Shown here piece after piece: positions 24,574 through 37,000 of a DNA stretch of 64,000 bases (the stretch's first letter is position 1; each line of letters starts with the position of its first letter). The notes under the pieces were generated by a model, which had not been told where the DNA came from, did not search any database, and saw only the letters and a program-made list of their open reading frames with translations. The DNA comes from Liolophura sinensis (lineage: Eukaryota; Mollusca; Polyplacophora; Chitonida; Chitonidae): positions 14,762,623 through 14,826,622 of the forward strand of contig NC_088296.1 of assembly GCF_032854445.1 (NCBI RefSeq). Reading direction: 5' to 3'. The translations under genes and the position numbers were made by a program.

Positions 24574-27224
24574 GAAATGATGTAAAAATTAAATTTAATT
24601 TCTGAAATACACCTTTCCTAATTCATCTAACACTGTGTTCTGTTTAATTGGATTGGATCCCATAAGTATTGTTTCCTATTTAGGTCTAATATCTGAAGTC
24701 TATTGTGCATTTCTGGGCTCACGGTGAGATATCACAGGCGGATTCGTAGCTTGTGATATACATATGGAATGGAAGCGGACTGTGATTAATATGGGAGTTT
24801 CGAGGAGTTTCTAAAGTTGAAAAAAATGTCCTTGGCTGTCAAGAAATTTGTCAAAAATGTTCGCCAGTTTTACTTATGCTCAATATAATTGATGAGCAAA
24901 CCAGTTTTGCCTGGCGAGAGCCCCAAAGATAATTACCTTTAGCTGATGTGTATTTATAGACAGGAAGACGATATATTCTACAGTACAGCTACACTCGAAG
25001 CGTTTACATATATTGGAGATGTATTGTTTTATTGGGTGAAATATCGGAAGTTTAATACCGTAGCAAAGGAGTCAACTTTTTTATAACAAATAAATTTCTG
25101 AGAAAAGAATGTTTTATTCCCTCACTTGCAGGTTTTGAACATACGAAAGTGAAACTGTTCAATTGTGACCAGTACAAGTGCACTGTGTAACATCAACGGG
25201 TTACACCATTTTCCCCACAGCATGTACCGATTTTTTTTATTTTGTTTTTACTTTTCATTCAGACTGAGACTAAAGAATTTTTTTTAACTTTGGAAAACTA
25301 CATTGGCCGCTGAGCTTGACTGAAACTTTAAATATAAAATATGACTTAATGCAAGTATTATCTGATACAGTTATCGAACAACTGTGTCCAATAGTCTCGC
25401 CTTGTTCTAGAGGCACAAATGACCTCTCTTTCATTGAGGAACTTCCTATGTGCGCATTCGTTCAGCTGCTCCGTTTCTCCCCGCCTACACTAAATAACTG
25501 TTTCCAGACCTCTATGTCACAGTAAATCTGGCGTTGTTTGCCTTTAACGATGAAAGAGTTCGAATTCGAAATTCTCCTATTAAACCTGAACAAAAGTCGC
25601 CATTGTGCTCGACAGGATACTACGTTGTACAGTATGCTGGACGGATCGCTGTTACTACATTGTTTCAGTATACTGACTGGCCCACAGCCACAACCTTTGC
25701 TCAGTGCTTTGGCCAGTCAGCTGTCACTACATTCTTCAGTACACTGGCCGGTCAGCTGTTACTACTTCGTTTCTAAAGTTACTAAAGTGTTAAGATCAAT
25801 TAACCCTTTCTGCAGGACGCCATGCTGACAACGAGGGGCCGACAGAATTGTTACAAGCAGGAGTGATACAAGGAGGCATGGTGGTCATGTGGTCGAATTA
25901 GTAATGAATGCAACCTTGAAAACCAAAATAGAACTACAAAATAAAACACTGTTTAGATCCTATAATTCTAAAAAAAAAAAAAAACAGCAAAGGACGAGAA
26001 GACAAACACAACTCGTGATAAACCCCATTCTGCCCCAAAACAATATAAAAACATGTACATTGAAATGCTGCAGGTGGCGAATTCGGGAGGTCTATATATT
26101 ATTTACAACTGTATAGTCTTTACCCTAGCCTCTAGTCAGTCGACGAAAAAGCAAAAGAAAAGATATATTTGTTAAGTGGCATTTCTATGCTCACTGGAAC
26201 AAACAGGGACTCATTAATCTAAGAAGTCTCCGGCCTCCGGCTATGCGACATATAGTTCAGGTTAACAGCTCTGTCATCTGCATGTCGGCCATAGAAACAC
26301 ACGGACAGGCAGCAGATTGTAATATAAAATCATTTCTACTTCTCACTTTTTTCTAAGTCCACCTTGAGAATCATTATTCTGGAGAGATACTGTACAACGA
26401 ACACGACATACAGAATAAAACCGCATTTCAGATGCTCGCATTTGTGATGCCTATCGGTTATAATTTACCACAGAAAAGCATTTTATGTGCGCAGGAGTTA
26501 ATGAACATGCCTGAAATCCAGACTACTGGAAAGATGAAAGTTTGTTGAGCCGCTTAATAGTTTGAGAGTAAAACGCACACCTCGGATTACTCCGAGGATC
26601 TCCCTAACAAAGAGAGGTACAAAGAATTTACCTTTTAATATTACAGTTTTTTTGACAAATCAAGCGATTCCGACTACAATGTGTTGCGCTTAAAATGGGT
26701 AGGCATTCTGGTTAGCCAGGAGCCACTTGTACAAAAAGTGTCGCAAGTGTGTTGATTTTAAATCACTGAAATTGCCATCGCACTTACTATTAATCGATAA
26801 CGTACTGAACAAATGGAGAGTAACATATGATCGTTGTCAGTTGCAATCAGTAATTACCATCGAGTCGAACCTGTTGTATACATTTACAACCGTTCCATAA
26901 TCAACGTTCAGTACATGTATAAATACTTGCCTTAGCCGGATTGCTAGTTAGTAACGGTGTGCTATTTAAAATGGTACGATCATTTTTTTTTCAGTCCTTG
27001 TGGTTAGCGGCTGAATCGTTATAATGTAGAACTAAACTAATGGCAAAACAGAATACAGATTCTTACATTCTCAAATTTGCCGTGAGCTTGCGATGGTCGC
27101 TCTGAAATAGTACATTCACCCTGCAATTCATCTCTGATTGTTTTACAATCAATCTTAAAGTCAGTTGTAGAGTTTACAGCCGATTGTAGCTACAGCCTCT
27201 CTATGCAAGCGGGCTCAGATGTTT
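24574..27224. other. Spacer between ZP-A and ZP-B, first part
   Basis: I see no gene here. Open frames at 25316-25828 are short, overlap in several frames and lack splice or domain support. A GTCAGCTGT...ACTAC motif repeats weakly near 25640-25770. A possible decayed MITE-like piece (GGAGCCACTTGTACAAAAAG) lies near 26716. Confidence 0.4.
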
Positions 27225-27400
27225 ACTTAAAGAGCTAAAGCGCTGATACCATCCTAACCTTGACCAATAAGGTCCCGTGTTCAAATCCAGGCATGGCGCT
27301 TTCGGCTGCAGTTTTAAGTCAACGGGTTTGTTAAGTACCCGGTAAAGGTCAACGATTCACTCCTGGCACTCCAGTAGTCAGATAAGTTAACATTTCTACT
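27225..27400 (+). mobile_element. Third SINE-like family, tRNA-like head
   Basis: GAGCTAAAGCGCTG with CGTGTTCAAATCC resembles pol III A- and B-box segments. It is followed by AACGGGTTTGTTAAGTACCC and GTAAAGGTCAACGATTCACT. Weaker relatives of the second part occur near 2585-2695 and 13268-13375. Confidence 0.5.
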
Positions 27401-27465
27401 CCTTGGCTATGGACAATAGTCTAATAAACAGTCATAGAATAATCGTATTTCAGGCCTATATTAGA

Positions 27466-27712
27466 GGACCTGAGTGGCGACGTGGTTAATGTGGTAGCAC
27501 AGCACAATGACCTATGACGCTCTCTCCAGCTCATGTTCGCTTCCTCTCTGGCCGTACGTGGGAAGGTCTGCAAGGAACCTGCGGATGGTCGTGGTTTTCC
27601 CCAGGCTCTGCCTCCTACCATTTCCTCCTACCATAATGTTGGCCGCCGTCGTATAAGTGAAATATCCTTGAGTACAGGGTAAAACACCAATGAAATAAAT
27701 AAATACATACAT
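27466..27712 (+). mobile_element. SINE family 1, near full length
   Basis: It includes a diverged head (GAGGACCTGAGTGGCGACG), the full core from GGCCGTACGTGGGAAGG to AAGTGAAATATCCTTGAGT and an AAATAAATAC tail. A second copy follows directly. Confidence 0.88.
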
Positions 27713-27935
27713 GACGCTCTCATCAATGCAATCGCTGTGAGTTCAAGTCAAGCTCATGCTGACTTCTTCTTTCCTCATGTATGGAAAGGTGTGACAGTAA
27801 CATTCGGATGGTCGTGGGTTTCCCCCGGCTCAGTCCGGTTTCCTCCCATCATAATGCTGGCCGCCGTCGTACAGGTAAGGTACATTTTAACATGCACGAA
27901 ACACTAATTAGTTAAATATATAAATAAATAAAGAG
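27713..27935 (+). mobile_element. SINE family 1, second of a head-to-tail pair
   Basis: It begins TGACGCTCTCATCAATGCAA with a B box (GAGTTCAAGTCA) but lacks the A box. The core ends in a diverged GCCGTCGTACAGGTAAGGTA, followed by an A-rich tail. It probably inserted into the tail of the first copy. Confidence 0.85.
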
Positions 27936-29396
27936 TACATCAGTGGAATTAGTGATGATATCGCTGCCGTTCAAAGTCAGGGGGCATGACCTGGATACCG
28001 TCCACGCCACCTGTCGCGTCAAATACCTGAACATCAGGTCATTTTCTGTCATTGTATGCGACACCACATATCGATTCGAACACACGACCACAATGGAGGG
28101 CACCGACAGACATTTCGCAGCTGGTTTTCACTCAAAAGACACAAGTACTTAACCTTTGTTTATTTGACACATAAACGCTAATAAATGATCATTTGAAACC
28201 CCGATAGCTTAACTTTACAAGTGCATCTCTTGTACAGGAAACAATGCAAAGTTCCAAGGGGTCGTTCGACTTACAAAGCAGATTAAACGTCGCTGTACCG
28301 AAGCAACCCCCTGTTAACAAACCGACGACTGACACATTCATTGGTTAGAACTATATTATTAGAAGTTATATTAATGTGATATAAGCTTCAAATGTGTAGT
28401 TGTGCATTCAACACTTACAAGGGATAATTACCTGCAAAAGGTGATCTTTTGTATCCTTATTATTCGATTTATGATTAGAACTATATTCGAGTATTTTTCA
28501 TTTATACGATGATGATAATTTTTTATATATACTATTAACTGTTTTCATTTAGAACTATTATATACTTATTATTGTTATTTTAAAGGTTTCGTTAATTTTA
28601 TATTTTAATCTGTTTAATATTTTATCTTTTCCCGCCTTGTTATTTGTGCCACTAATATACTGAAACATTTTTTTCATGGCGGTATTATGCTGGTTACTGA
28701 GTTTGCACTTAATCACCTATCGTTATACTTTTTTCTGTGTTTCCTACTATCAAGAATATAACGTGTTAAATTCAACAGGAAGTTTGTTGTCTCACTTATG
28801 CTAGAAAATGCTCTTTTATTGCAGCAGATTATACTCTAATTAATCTGCTTTAATAGCAGAATGCATTACTAAGAATTATTGATTTGATGGGTGTTTTATG
28901 TACTCAAGAAAAGCATCACTCAGACAACAAACTTGCAATTAAAATTAAAAGATTGTATGTGTATGCAAGTGTGAAATACAAGCGTGCTGTGAACATGGAC
29001 GTGAGTATTGTTGTCTTTTTGTCTGTTCCCGTTATACTCTTAAGTGAAGCTTCGCCTACATAAACTTGTAGATATCCTTCTTTTTCAGGACTTTTGGTAA
29101 AGCTTACCTGGGTACGTACGTTTACGGAGACTATTCATATAAAGTAAAGCTCTTTTAAAAGGCGTAATACACAAGCACCCGGCAGGGCTAAAAGGTGTTT
29201 GTTATGTAAGATAAACAGGTTTATCAGTCAGCAAATCACAGTTTCCTTCCATTAAAATATCACAAGATTGCATGTTTAGCGTTTGCAAAGTGTGTCTCTA
29301 TAAATCGATCAAATCGATAAATAGATTATTGATACCTTTTCTGCATTTGATTCAGATTTAAAACATTTACAGAAGAGTGAATTGTTTGTTTTTTGC
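27936..29396. other. Spacer upstream of ZP-B
   Basis: AT-rich, no gene visible. A short minus-sense SINE 1 tail fragment lies near 28878-28925. Open frames at 27912-28152 overlap on opposite strands and are not supported. Confidence 0.4.
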
Positions 29397-29520
29397 TCCT
29401 TATTTATTTAAATGTGTTTTACATGACGGCGAGCAGCATTATAGACGTAGGAAAGCAAGTAGTGATCAGGGAACAAAACCCACGAATATACGCAGGCTGC
29501 TGACTGTCCTTCCCACATAT
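29397..29520 (-). mobile_element. SINE family 1 fragment, old
   Basis: The diverged core GACGGCGAGCAGCATTATAG, then CACGAATATACGCAGGCTGC, is recognisable; tail and head are incomplete. Confidence 0.65.
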
Positions 29521-29611
29521 TGAAATACTTGTAGCCTCTCTGTGGCTATTGTTCATAAAATTGCTCATGTTTTTATCCTGTGTCTGTCTGATCCACACGT
29601 GAACTCTTGTT

Positions 29612-29776
29612 TACGCCGTACTCAAGGATATTTCACTCATACGACAACGGCCAGCATTATGGTGGGTGGAAACTGGGCAGAGCCCGGGGGAAAGCCACGA
29701 CCATCCACAGGTTGCTGCAAGACCTTAACGCGTACGGTCAGATAGGTAGACAGCATGAGGAGGATTTGAACTCACT
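29612..29776 (-). mobile_element. SINE family 1 immediately upstream of ZP-B
   Basis: A well preserved core runs from TTTACGCCGTACTCAAGGAT to GAGGATTTGAACTCAC. Its end is less than 50 bp from the ZP-B start codon, so it overlaps the likely 5' UTR or core promoter. Confidence 0.88.
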
Positions 29777-29821
29777 TTACTTCAAATTTCTGGTATAGTT
29801 TCAGCATTGTAACTGGACGAG

Positions 29822-31063
29822 ATGTGGACTTTACAATTCGCCATATTGACAGTCTTTATTAAGGTGAGTTTTTAAAGTGCCCACGATTGGAATGTTGTGC
29901 ACCTTCCCGATCATAAACAGAAGTTACAGAATGTGTAAATACTTGGTCAAACAAGTGTTAAAAGGTTAATGAAAAAGGCAGAGAGACAATGGTTTTAAGG
30001 CAAATGAAGACACATTAAAAACCATTTTGAGGCACATTTTCTCCCTCTTAATAGCCCCTCCATTCCATGCATATTTTCCGCCAAGAGTCGGAAATATTCC
30101 GGAATGACGTCATCGGTGAACATGTTGGGAACAAAAGGTCAGCGTAACGCATTCAGGTGCAGGCAGACTTGTTTTGGCTGAAGTACCTTGGAAAAAGATA
30201 CTCCTCATCTCTGGGCAATGGGATTTACCTGTACCATTCCTGTACCAGGGAATCATATTCGCTAAAGATAATGACCTCTTACAACTTTCAGAATTCAGGA
30301 AATAAAGGTGTAAAACTACGATTATGGTTTAATAAGGAAAATCAAAAAAATTTATGTAAATGGGGGTATATTTTATGTCTTTAACAAGGTATCGTTTAAA
30401 TGAGGTCAATAATGAACTACTGCGAACGCCTCGCCCGCTTAGATACTTATCCGGAGTCTCTCTTCTTAGATTGCTGGCTACTTTGTTTCAGCACTAACGA
30501 ATGGACCGTTTGGAAAACTCTAGTTTTAAGCTATTTTTGTGCCCTAAAAAGAAAGCTGAGAAGTTTTTCCTGTGCTTTTATATGTTAGAAACATCCCAAA
30601 TTCAACAGCCTTTTCAAGCATTCTCTAAACCTTTGTAACTTGTCTCCATGACAAAGGTGAAAAAGAGTTCATTCTAAAATCCTACTTAAATAAAATTATT
30701 TATATATTGATTTGATTAGTGCTTTACGCCTTACTCAAGAATATTTCACTTATACTACGGCGGCCAGCATTAGGATGGGAGGAAACCGGGCGGAGCCCGG
30801 GGAAAACCCACGACCATCCGCAGGTTTGCTGGAAGACCTTCCCACGTTCACTTAAACAAAAAACCAGCTTACCCACATGCTGGTATTTGTATATCAAATG
30901 CACCCAAGCATCCATCGGTTTTCAAGCCTCGTTAGGGTTGACGGGTGGTATGCAAATAGCGGGCTTAGATTACAGTAAATTCCCCATGCGTTAAATTATT
31001 ATGTTAATTGGTTGAACACTGATTTCTTTCTTTTTTTCCAGACTGCTTTTGCAGTTCAATCCG
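29822..31063 (+). CDS. ZP-B exons 1-2: start codon and signal peptide
   Basis: Exon 1 (29822-29863) encodes MWTLQFAILTVFIK and ends at GTGAGT, phase 0. Exon 2 (31042-31063) is a 22-nt microexon after CTTTTTTTCCAG; it encodes TAFAVQS plus one base before GTAAGT. Together they make a short signal peptide with likely cleavage after VQS or VQSG. The pattern copies ZP-A (17 codons plus 25 nt there). Confidence 0.85.
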
Positions 31064-34000
31064 GTAAGTAGACATTTTTTGCTTCATTGCCCACAATCAT
31101 CTATTTTATTTAAAACTTGTTTTTTTGACATTTACGGCCATTCTCGGGAATATTTTTTATGTGAGAATTTCCAGTTTTTTTAAGGTGTATAACATGGCGC
31201 GGTAACTGGAGCAGTAATGCCCTCCGGAAGATCTCTGCTAAACACCACATGAGCGTTAAATAGCCCATTTTTGACCTCAAAAGTCCGCATCCACTAATCA
31301 TATCGAATTTTCTTCATTTACACAGAGCAGTCTCAAGTATTGCCTTTTGGTTAAAAAACCAGACTAGTTTTTACATTACTGACAGTGTTAGAATGATCCA
31401 GCAGGTGTTCTATATGTGAAATTTACGAACTTTATTAAGTGGTATAACACAGACGAGGGTAACATTTGTAACAGGTAATTATTAGGGCTATTCCAAAATA
31501 ATAGCAAAAATTCGAATAGATTTGCACTGATCGATGTTTTCCAAGAATTTCCAGTACAACCTCTTTACTGAAAGCAAAACAATTTTCAAAACTAAATCAA
31601 TTAGTAAGCCGTATCTCTAGGATCAAGCCGTTCTTCCGGTAGCGATATGCCATTTCTCTTTGAATCAAGTTTGTTTCTGTGCAGTGAATTGTCAACGATT
31701 TCATTTGGTTTTTGTTTTGTTGTGTTCTTTTTTTTGGAACGGGGTGCGATGGTTTTAAGTTTTGACGACAAAAAAAAAAATAATAAAACGCTCTCAGTTT
31801 TCATCATGGGAATTTGAACCTTTTCCATTGTATTTGTATACACATAGCATGATAAGAAATGAACTTGGCTAAACTGATAACAGATATTGGCAATCATTGC
31901 ACATGCTTATTTGGTGTGCTGGGCATAGTCGCGACAGAAAGAATACAGATACAAGCATGTGCAAGAAGACCCATGCATTTTTTTTTTTCAATTATATCAT
32001 CACGACCTGAGAGACAACGCTTTTTGTCTGGTCATTTGGAAACACATTTCACAGTACAGTGCTGTTAATGTTTGCTATCAGATAGTACAGGACGTATACG
32101 TAACCCTCACACTACGATTCTATCAAAGGTTTACGTCCACATATTTGAACAACTCATTGAATAAATAAGAATCCAATGTATCCAGACGTTCCTGATTCAA
32201 TGTTACGTCAGAGTAACTATATGCCGTATTAAGGAATAATTCTTGAATTCCGGATTAAGTAATGGGGTTGCTGCGTGGAACGTTCACACAACTACCATGT
32301 CGACGTAATACATACAGTGCCAGTCGCCATGGAAGTTATAACTACCACGGCAAAGTTATACCTACAGGACTGGTCGCCATGGAAGTTATAACTACCACGG
32401 CAAAGTTATACCTACAGGACTCATCGCCATGGAAGTTATAACTACCACGGCAACGTAATACCTACAGGACTGGTCGCCATGGAAGTTATAACTACCACGG
32501 CAACGTAATACCTACAGGACTGGTCGCCATGGAAGTTATAACTACCACGGCAACGTAATACCTACAGGACTGGTGGCCATGGAAGTTATAACTACCACGG
32601 CAAAGTTATACCTACAGGACTGATCGCCATGGAAGTTATAACTACCACAGCAACGTAATACCTACAGGACTGGTCGCCATGGAAGTTATAACTACCACAG
32701 CAACGTAATACCTACAGGAATGGTCGCCATGGAAGTTATAACTACCACGGCAACGTAATACCTACAGGACTGGTGGCCATGGAAGTTATATTCATGTAAC
32801 GTTACATGGGCTTTATGAAACGTGTACCTCGAATTTGTTTCGTCATAGGGCAGTACGGCTGTCGGTCGGATGGGTCGTACCATATCGAATTTGTCTTGAT
32901 GCCCGGTGGAGAGACAATCAAAAGCGTATTCGGTGGTGTACCGGGCAACACCAACTGTCAGGCTACTCAAGGACAAGATGGTTTCTTCAGACTGACCATT
33001 CCTATAGAAGACCCAAACAGTTCATTACAGACCGACTGCGGAGTCATAAACCAAGTGGGTGCTATATAAGTGCATGGGTTTTAACAAAAAACCTCTATCC
33101 CTCCTTACTATGCAACGGTTCAAATGTTCTCCAAAACATAGGCATCACCGAGAATATTACACTCATTTTAATATATTTAAAAAATATTCTCAAAAGCGGC
33201 TTTTTCTATACCACGCATTAATAGCTGAGAATTTGAAATAATGTGCGCAAAACAAAAAGTGTTTTTAAAGTTTTAAATCCACGTAATTAAAGATAAAGCT
33301 ACTACTCACTGCATATCACACAACGCGAGGAAGTACGAAATGTTAAGAGACTACGGACAAATCAAACCACAAACGTGCCACATAAATCAGCATATCATTT
33401 TCTGAATTTGAAGGATACCGACTTCAGACTTATCGACTGACACAGACACAGGGCGGACTTGCCTACCTCTCATGCCAAACAGCAATGATTACTTACATCT
33501 CTTTAAGTTTCAAACTTTCCTTGCGCATTATACACTTAGCATTGGACTCCAGAAAGCAATATACTCGTGAGCATTAGCAAAGTTATGTCAATTCAAATTT
33601 ATAATATTTAACTCCTGGATCCATTAGATACGTACCACATTGAAATTTCAAATGGGGATTTAAATCACGCATCTATTTTTTGCTATAATCACTAGGAGCC
33701 TTGCAACAGGGGATAAATACGTGTATATAGGTATTACCATTGTGTACCCTGCTAACCGGCATATGCGGTTTTCCAGCCCAAGTCATGCCCAAGACTTTAA
33801 CATCGTCAATCGTGTTACATGTATTACCCCCCTTGGCACTGAGCATAGGAGGATTAAGCCAAACACTGGTACAATGTATGAGGTTAGACTAATGTGACAG
33901 GGCGGGGTGACGTTTAAGGCGTCTTTGGAATGGCGCTTTGATCAGGCAGCACTAGAAATATTTTGGCAAATATTGTATATATAATGTATAATATGGACCC

Positions 34001-37000
34001 GGTCTTCTAGAAGGAGGCGTCGTCGTGATATGACCGAAAAAATGTCATTAAACCCCAAACGCAACCTACGGATGGTCGTGAGTCTCCCCTGGGCTCTGCC
34101 CAGTTTCGTCCGACCATAATGCTGGCCGCTGTCGTGTAAATGAAATATTGTTGAGTACGGCGNNNNNNNNNNNNNNNNNNNNNNNNNNNNNNNNNNNNNN
34201 NNNNNNNNNNNNNNNNNNNNNNNNNNNNNNNNNNNNNNNNNNNNNNNNNNNNNNNNNNNNNNNNNNNNNNNNNNNNNNNNNNNNNNNNNNNNNNNNNNNN
34301 NNNNNNNNNNNNNNNNNNNNNNNNNNNNNNNNNNNNNNNNNNNNNNNNNNNNNNNNNNNNNNCCACTTTCGTCCAACCATAATGCTGGCCGCTGTCGTGT
34401 AAGTGAAATATTGTTGAGTACGGCGTAAAACATCAATTAAATAAATAAATAAATCAACCACAATCAAAGAAACAGATCATGTACACTTACGATCTCCATT
34501 GGGTGTGGGTTACATGTAGTACATGTTTAAGGTTTTCCTTTAATTGCATTTTAGGCGGGTACTCGGGAATTCGTATTGACTGTGACAACAAAGAGTCTGG
34601 ATGCCGGATACAAGCCCTCAGATCGGGTTTATAACGTGCCATGCCATTTCAACGGCCCCGTGGAAATAGCTGTCACCACAGTCATGGGAATTCAACTTAA
34701 TTCTGACACGTAAAGTTTAAATGAAAATATAAAATTCCATTAGTGAATGACTCAATCAATCAAATGTTCTATCATGGAGTAATTGAATGTTTGTTAAAGT
34801 AAATTGTGCTGACATTCAATCATCTAGTCCTGTACATGAAATGTACGCAAAACCATATATCGCAGTGCCATCTACCATTCACTTTTATTATCTTATCTCC
34901 ATACACAGGAGAGCTGTGTTACCAAGAATTACCTCCCCTGTTGCATGCGTTACACACAGGTCAAGGAATTAGAATATATACTAGCTCTGTTGGCCAATGA
35001 TTTTTACATGGACACCATTTACCTTTCATTCCCAGGAGTCTTGTGGTGTCCAACAGCCTCAACCCAATACAGTCAATCTTGAACTTAGAGCTAGTCTCGG
35101 CCACCACCGGTCTGGCCGTCACTGACGTCAGCTTTATGGAGAGTGTATATCTGAGGGTGCAGATGGCCATGAACTATCACAATTCTGAATCCATGAGGGT
35201 CACCGATTGCACTGCCACAGGGTACGCCGCTGGGTCAGGGATGCCAACTGGACAAGTCGGCATCATTGGCAGGGATGGGTAAGGGAATCGTCGTTTTCTT
35301 AATCATGTTCCCCGGGCTCTGCCAGGTTTCCACTCACCATAATGCTGGCCGCCGTCGTCTAAGAGAAATATTTTTGAGTACGGCCTAAAACACCAATCAA
35401 ATGAATAAATAAATAATCATGTTTCCTTGGCATCTTTAGACATATGCGATTGAAAAAAGTAAGGGCTTATCGCCCTTGGGTAAAGGGAAACAAATATCAC
35501 CCCTGACACAGATCCATCACCAATGCTCTTCATATCCCAGTATACAATAATTACTTCCCTTTGCAGAGGGCTGGCGCGAGCTATTCGCGTTGATATTTTT
35601 CGAAAATTCAATCATGAGGATTTCAGTGTAAGGCATTTAGAGCGGCTAATCCGGATATTTGGCGATAATGACCAAAGCAAGCAACAACATTCGGTGCATT
35701 TCGGCATTAAACCGTTCAGTCGCATTCCATACATTTGAGTGTTCACAACACGGCTAATCTTGGCTGTACGTCTATATTGTTTTATTTATTAGACAGCATT
35801 GAGGTTTTTGATAAACTGTGTACCTGATTAAAGACGATAGGTATTAACAACTGTGACTAAATTAATATGGATTAACCATAAGTGTTATTGCTTTTAGCAA
35901 ATCAGTGAACTCTTATATTGTCTGCAAGTTCAGTAATATAACTAAAATATTCTTGAGTACTGCGTAAAACACCAAATCAAATAAAAAAAAATAAATAAAT
36001 AAGATTATTTTGCTGTTACTAAAAATTTAGCCATCCATTTTTTTTAGATGTATAGTCAACTAACTATTAACTTATCAATGAAGGACTCAATCAATAAATT
36101 TCCGCAGGTGTCCGAATCCGACCACCCAGGTAATCAGCAGTGGATTCTCTATGCTACCGACGGATTCTAACATCACCCAGACGGTGCCCTTCAGTATGTT
36201 CCTTATTCAGGATGCGGCTAGCGTTATGTTCTCCTGTATGGTGACGCTTTGTGTGGATGGTTCATGTTCACAGGTACCTATTCAGCTCTGTACTGTATGC
36301 TCAGATAAAACAAAAACTGCATTCATGCCATAAATGTACCACAGGTATGGTATAATCGATCAGGTCTAAGATGTCGCCTCAAAATAGTGCATTTTAGAGG
36401 CAAACATATGCCATAGAATGTTTATTTTTTTGATGCCAAAATTTATATTTTTCCATCAGGACGTCATCCTGTACTCTAAGCAAATCCCCCAAAAATATGT
36501 TTAAATCAAAAGAAATTTCAGAATCAGGAAAAATGCGCATCTGTTGTCATGGGCGAAATTGTAGGTCATTTGCCGTAATTCGTGACCTTTTCAAATGGCT
36601 CTGAATGTAATGTGTCCAACAATAAAATGCCACAGGAAATGAGCTGCTGCGACCAATCGGGGTGTTCATGTTAGGTGCGCAAGTCAGATTTGAGATCGTT
36701 ATTGTCACATACCATGCATACTCATGGGGCTTTCATTCTTCTGAGTTTATGGAGAGACAGCGAAAGTGATCCGTTAGCATTATGCACGTGAAGAATCCGG
36801 CCTGGCTCACGTACATGTGGATAAAATCTTAGCTCCCTCCGTGAAGATAATCCCTTCCCTCGTATTACTCTGGTTACAAACTATAACCTGGTTCTGTTAT
36901 TCGTTTAACAATAAGATGATAAAGTGAACACATATACTCGGTAGTGAAGTCGCAGTCTATAGAAGTTTGTGTACACGTTTTATTGACCTATTACCTTAAG

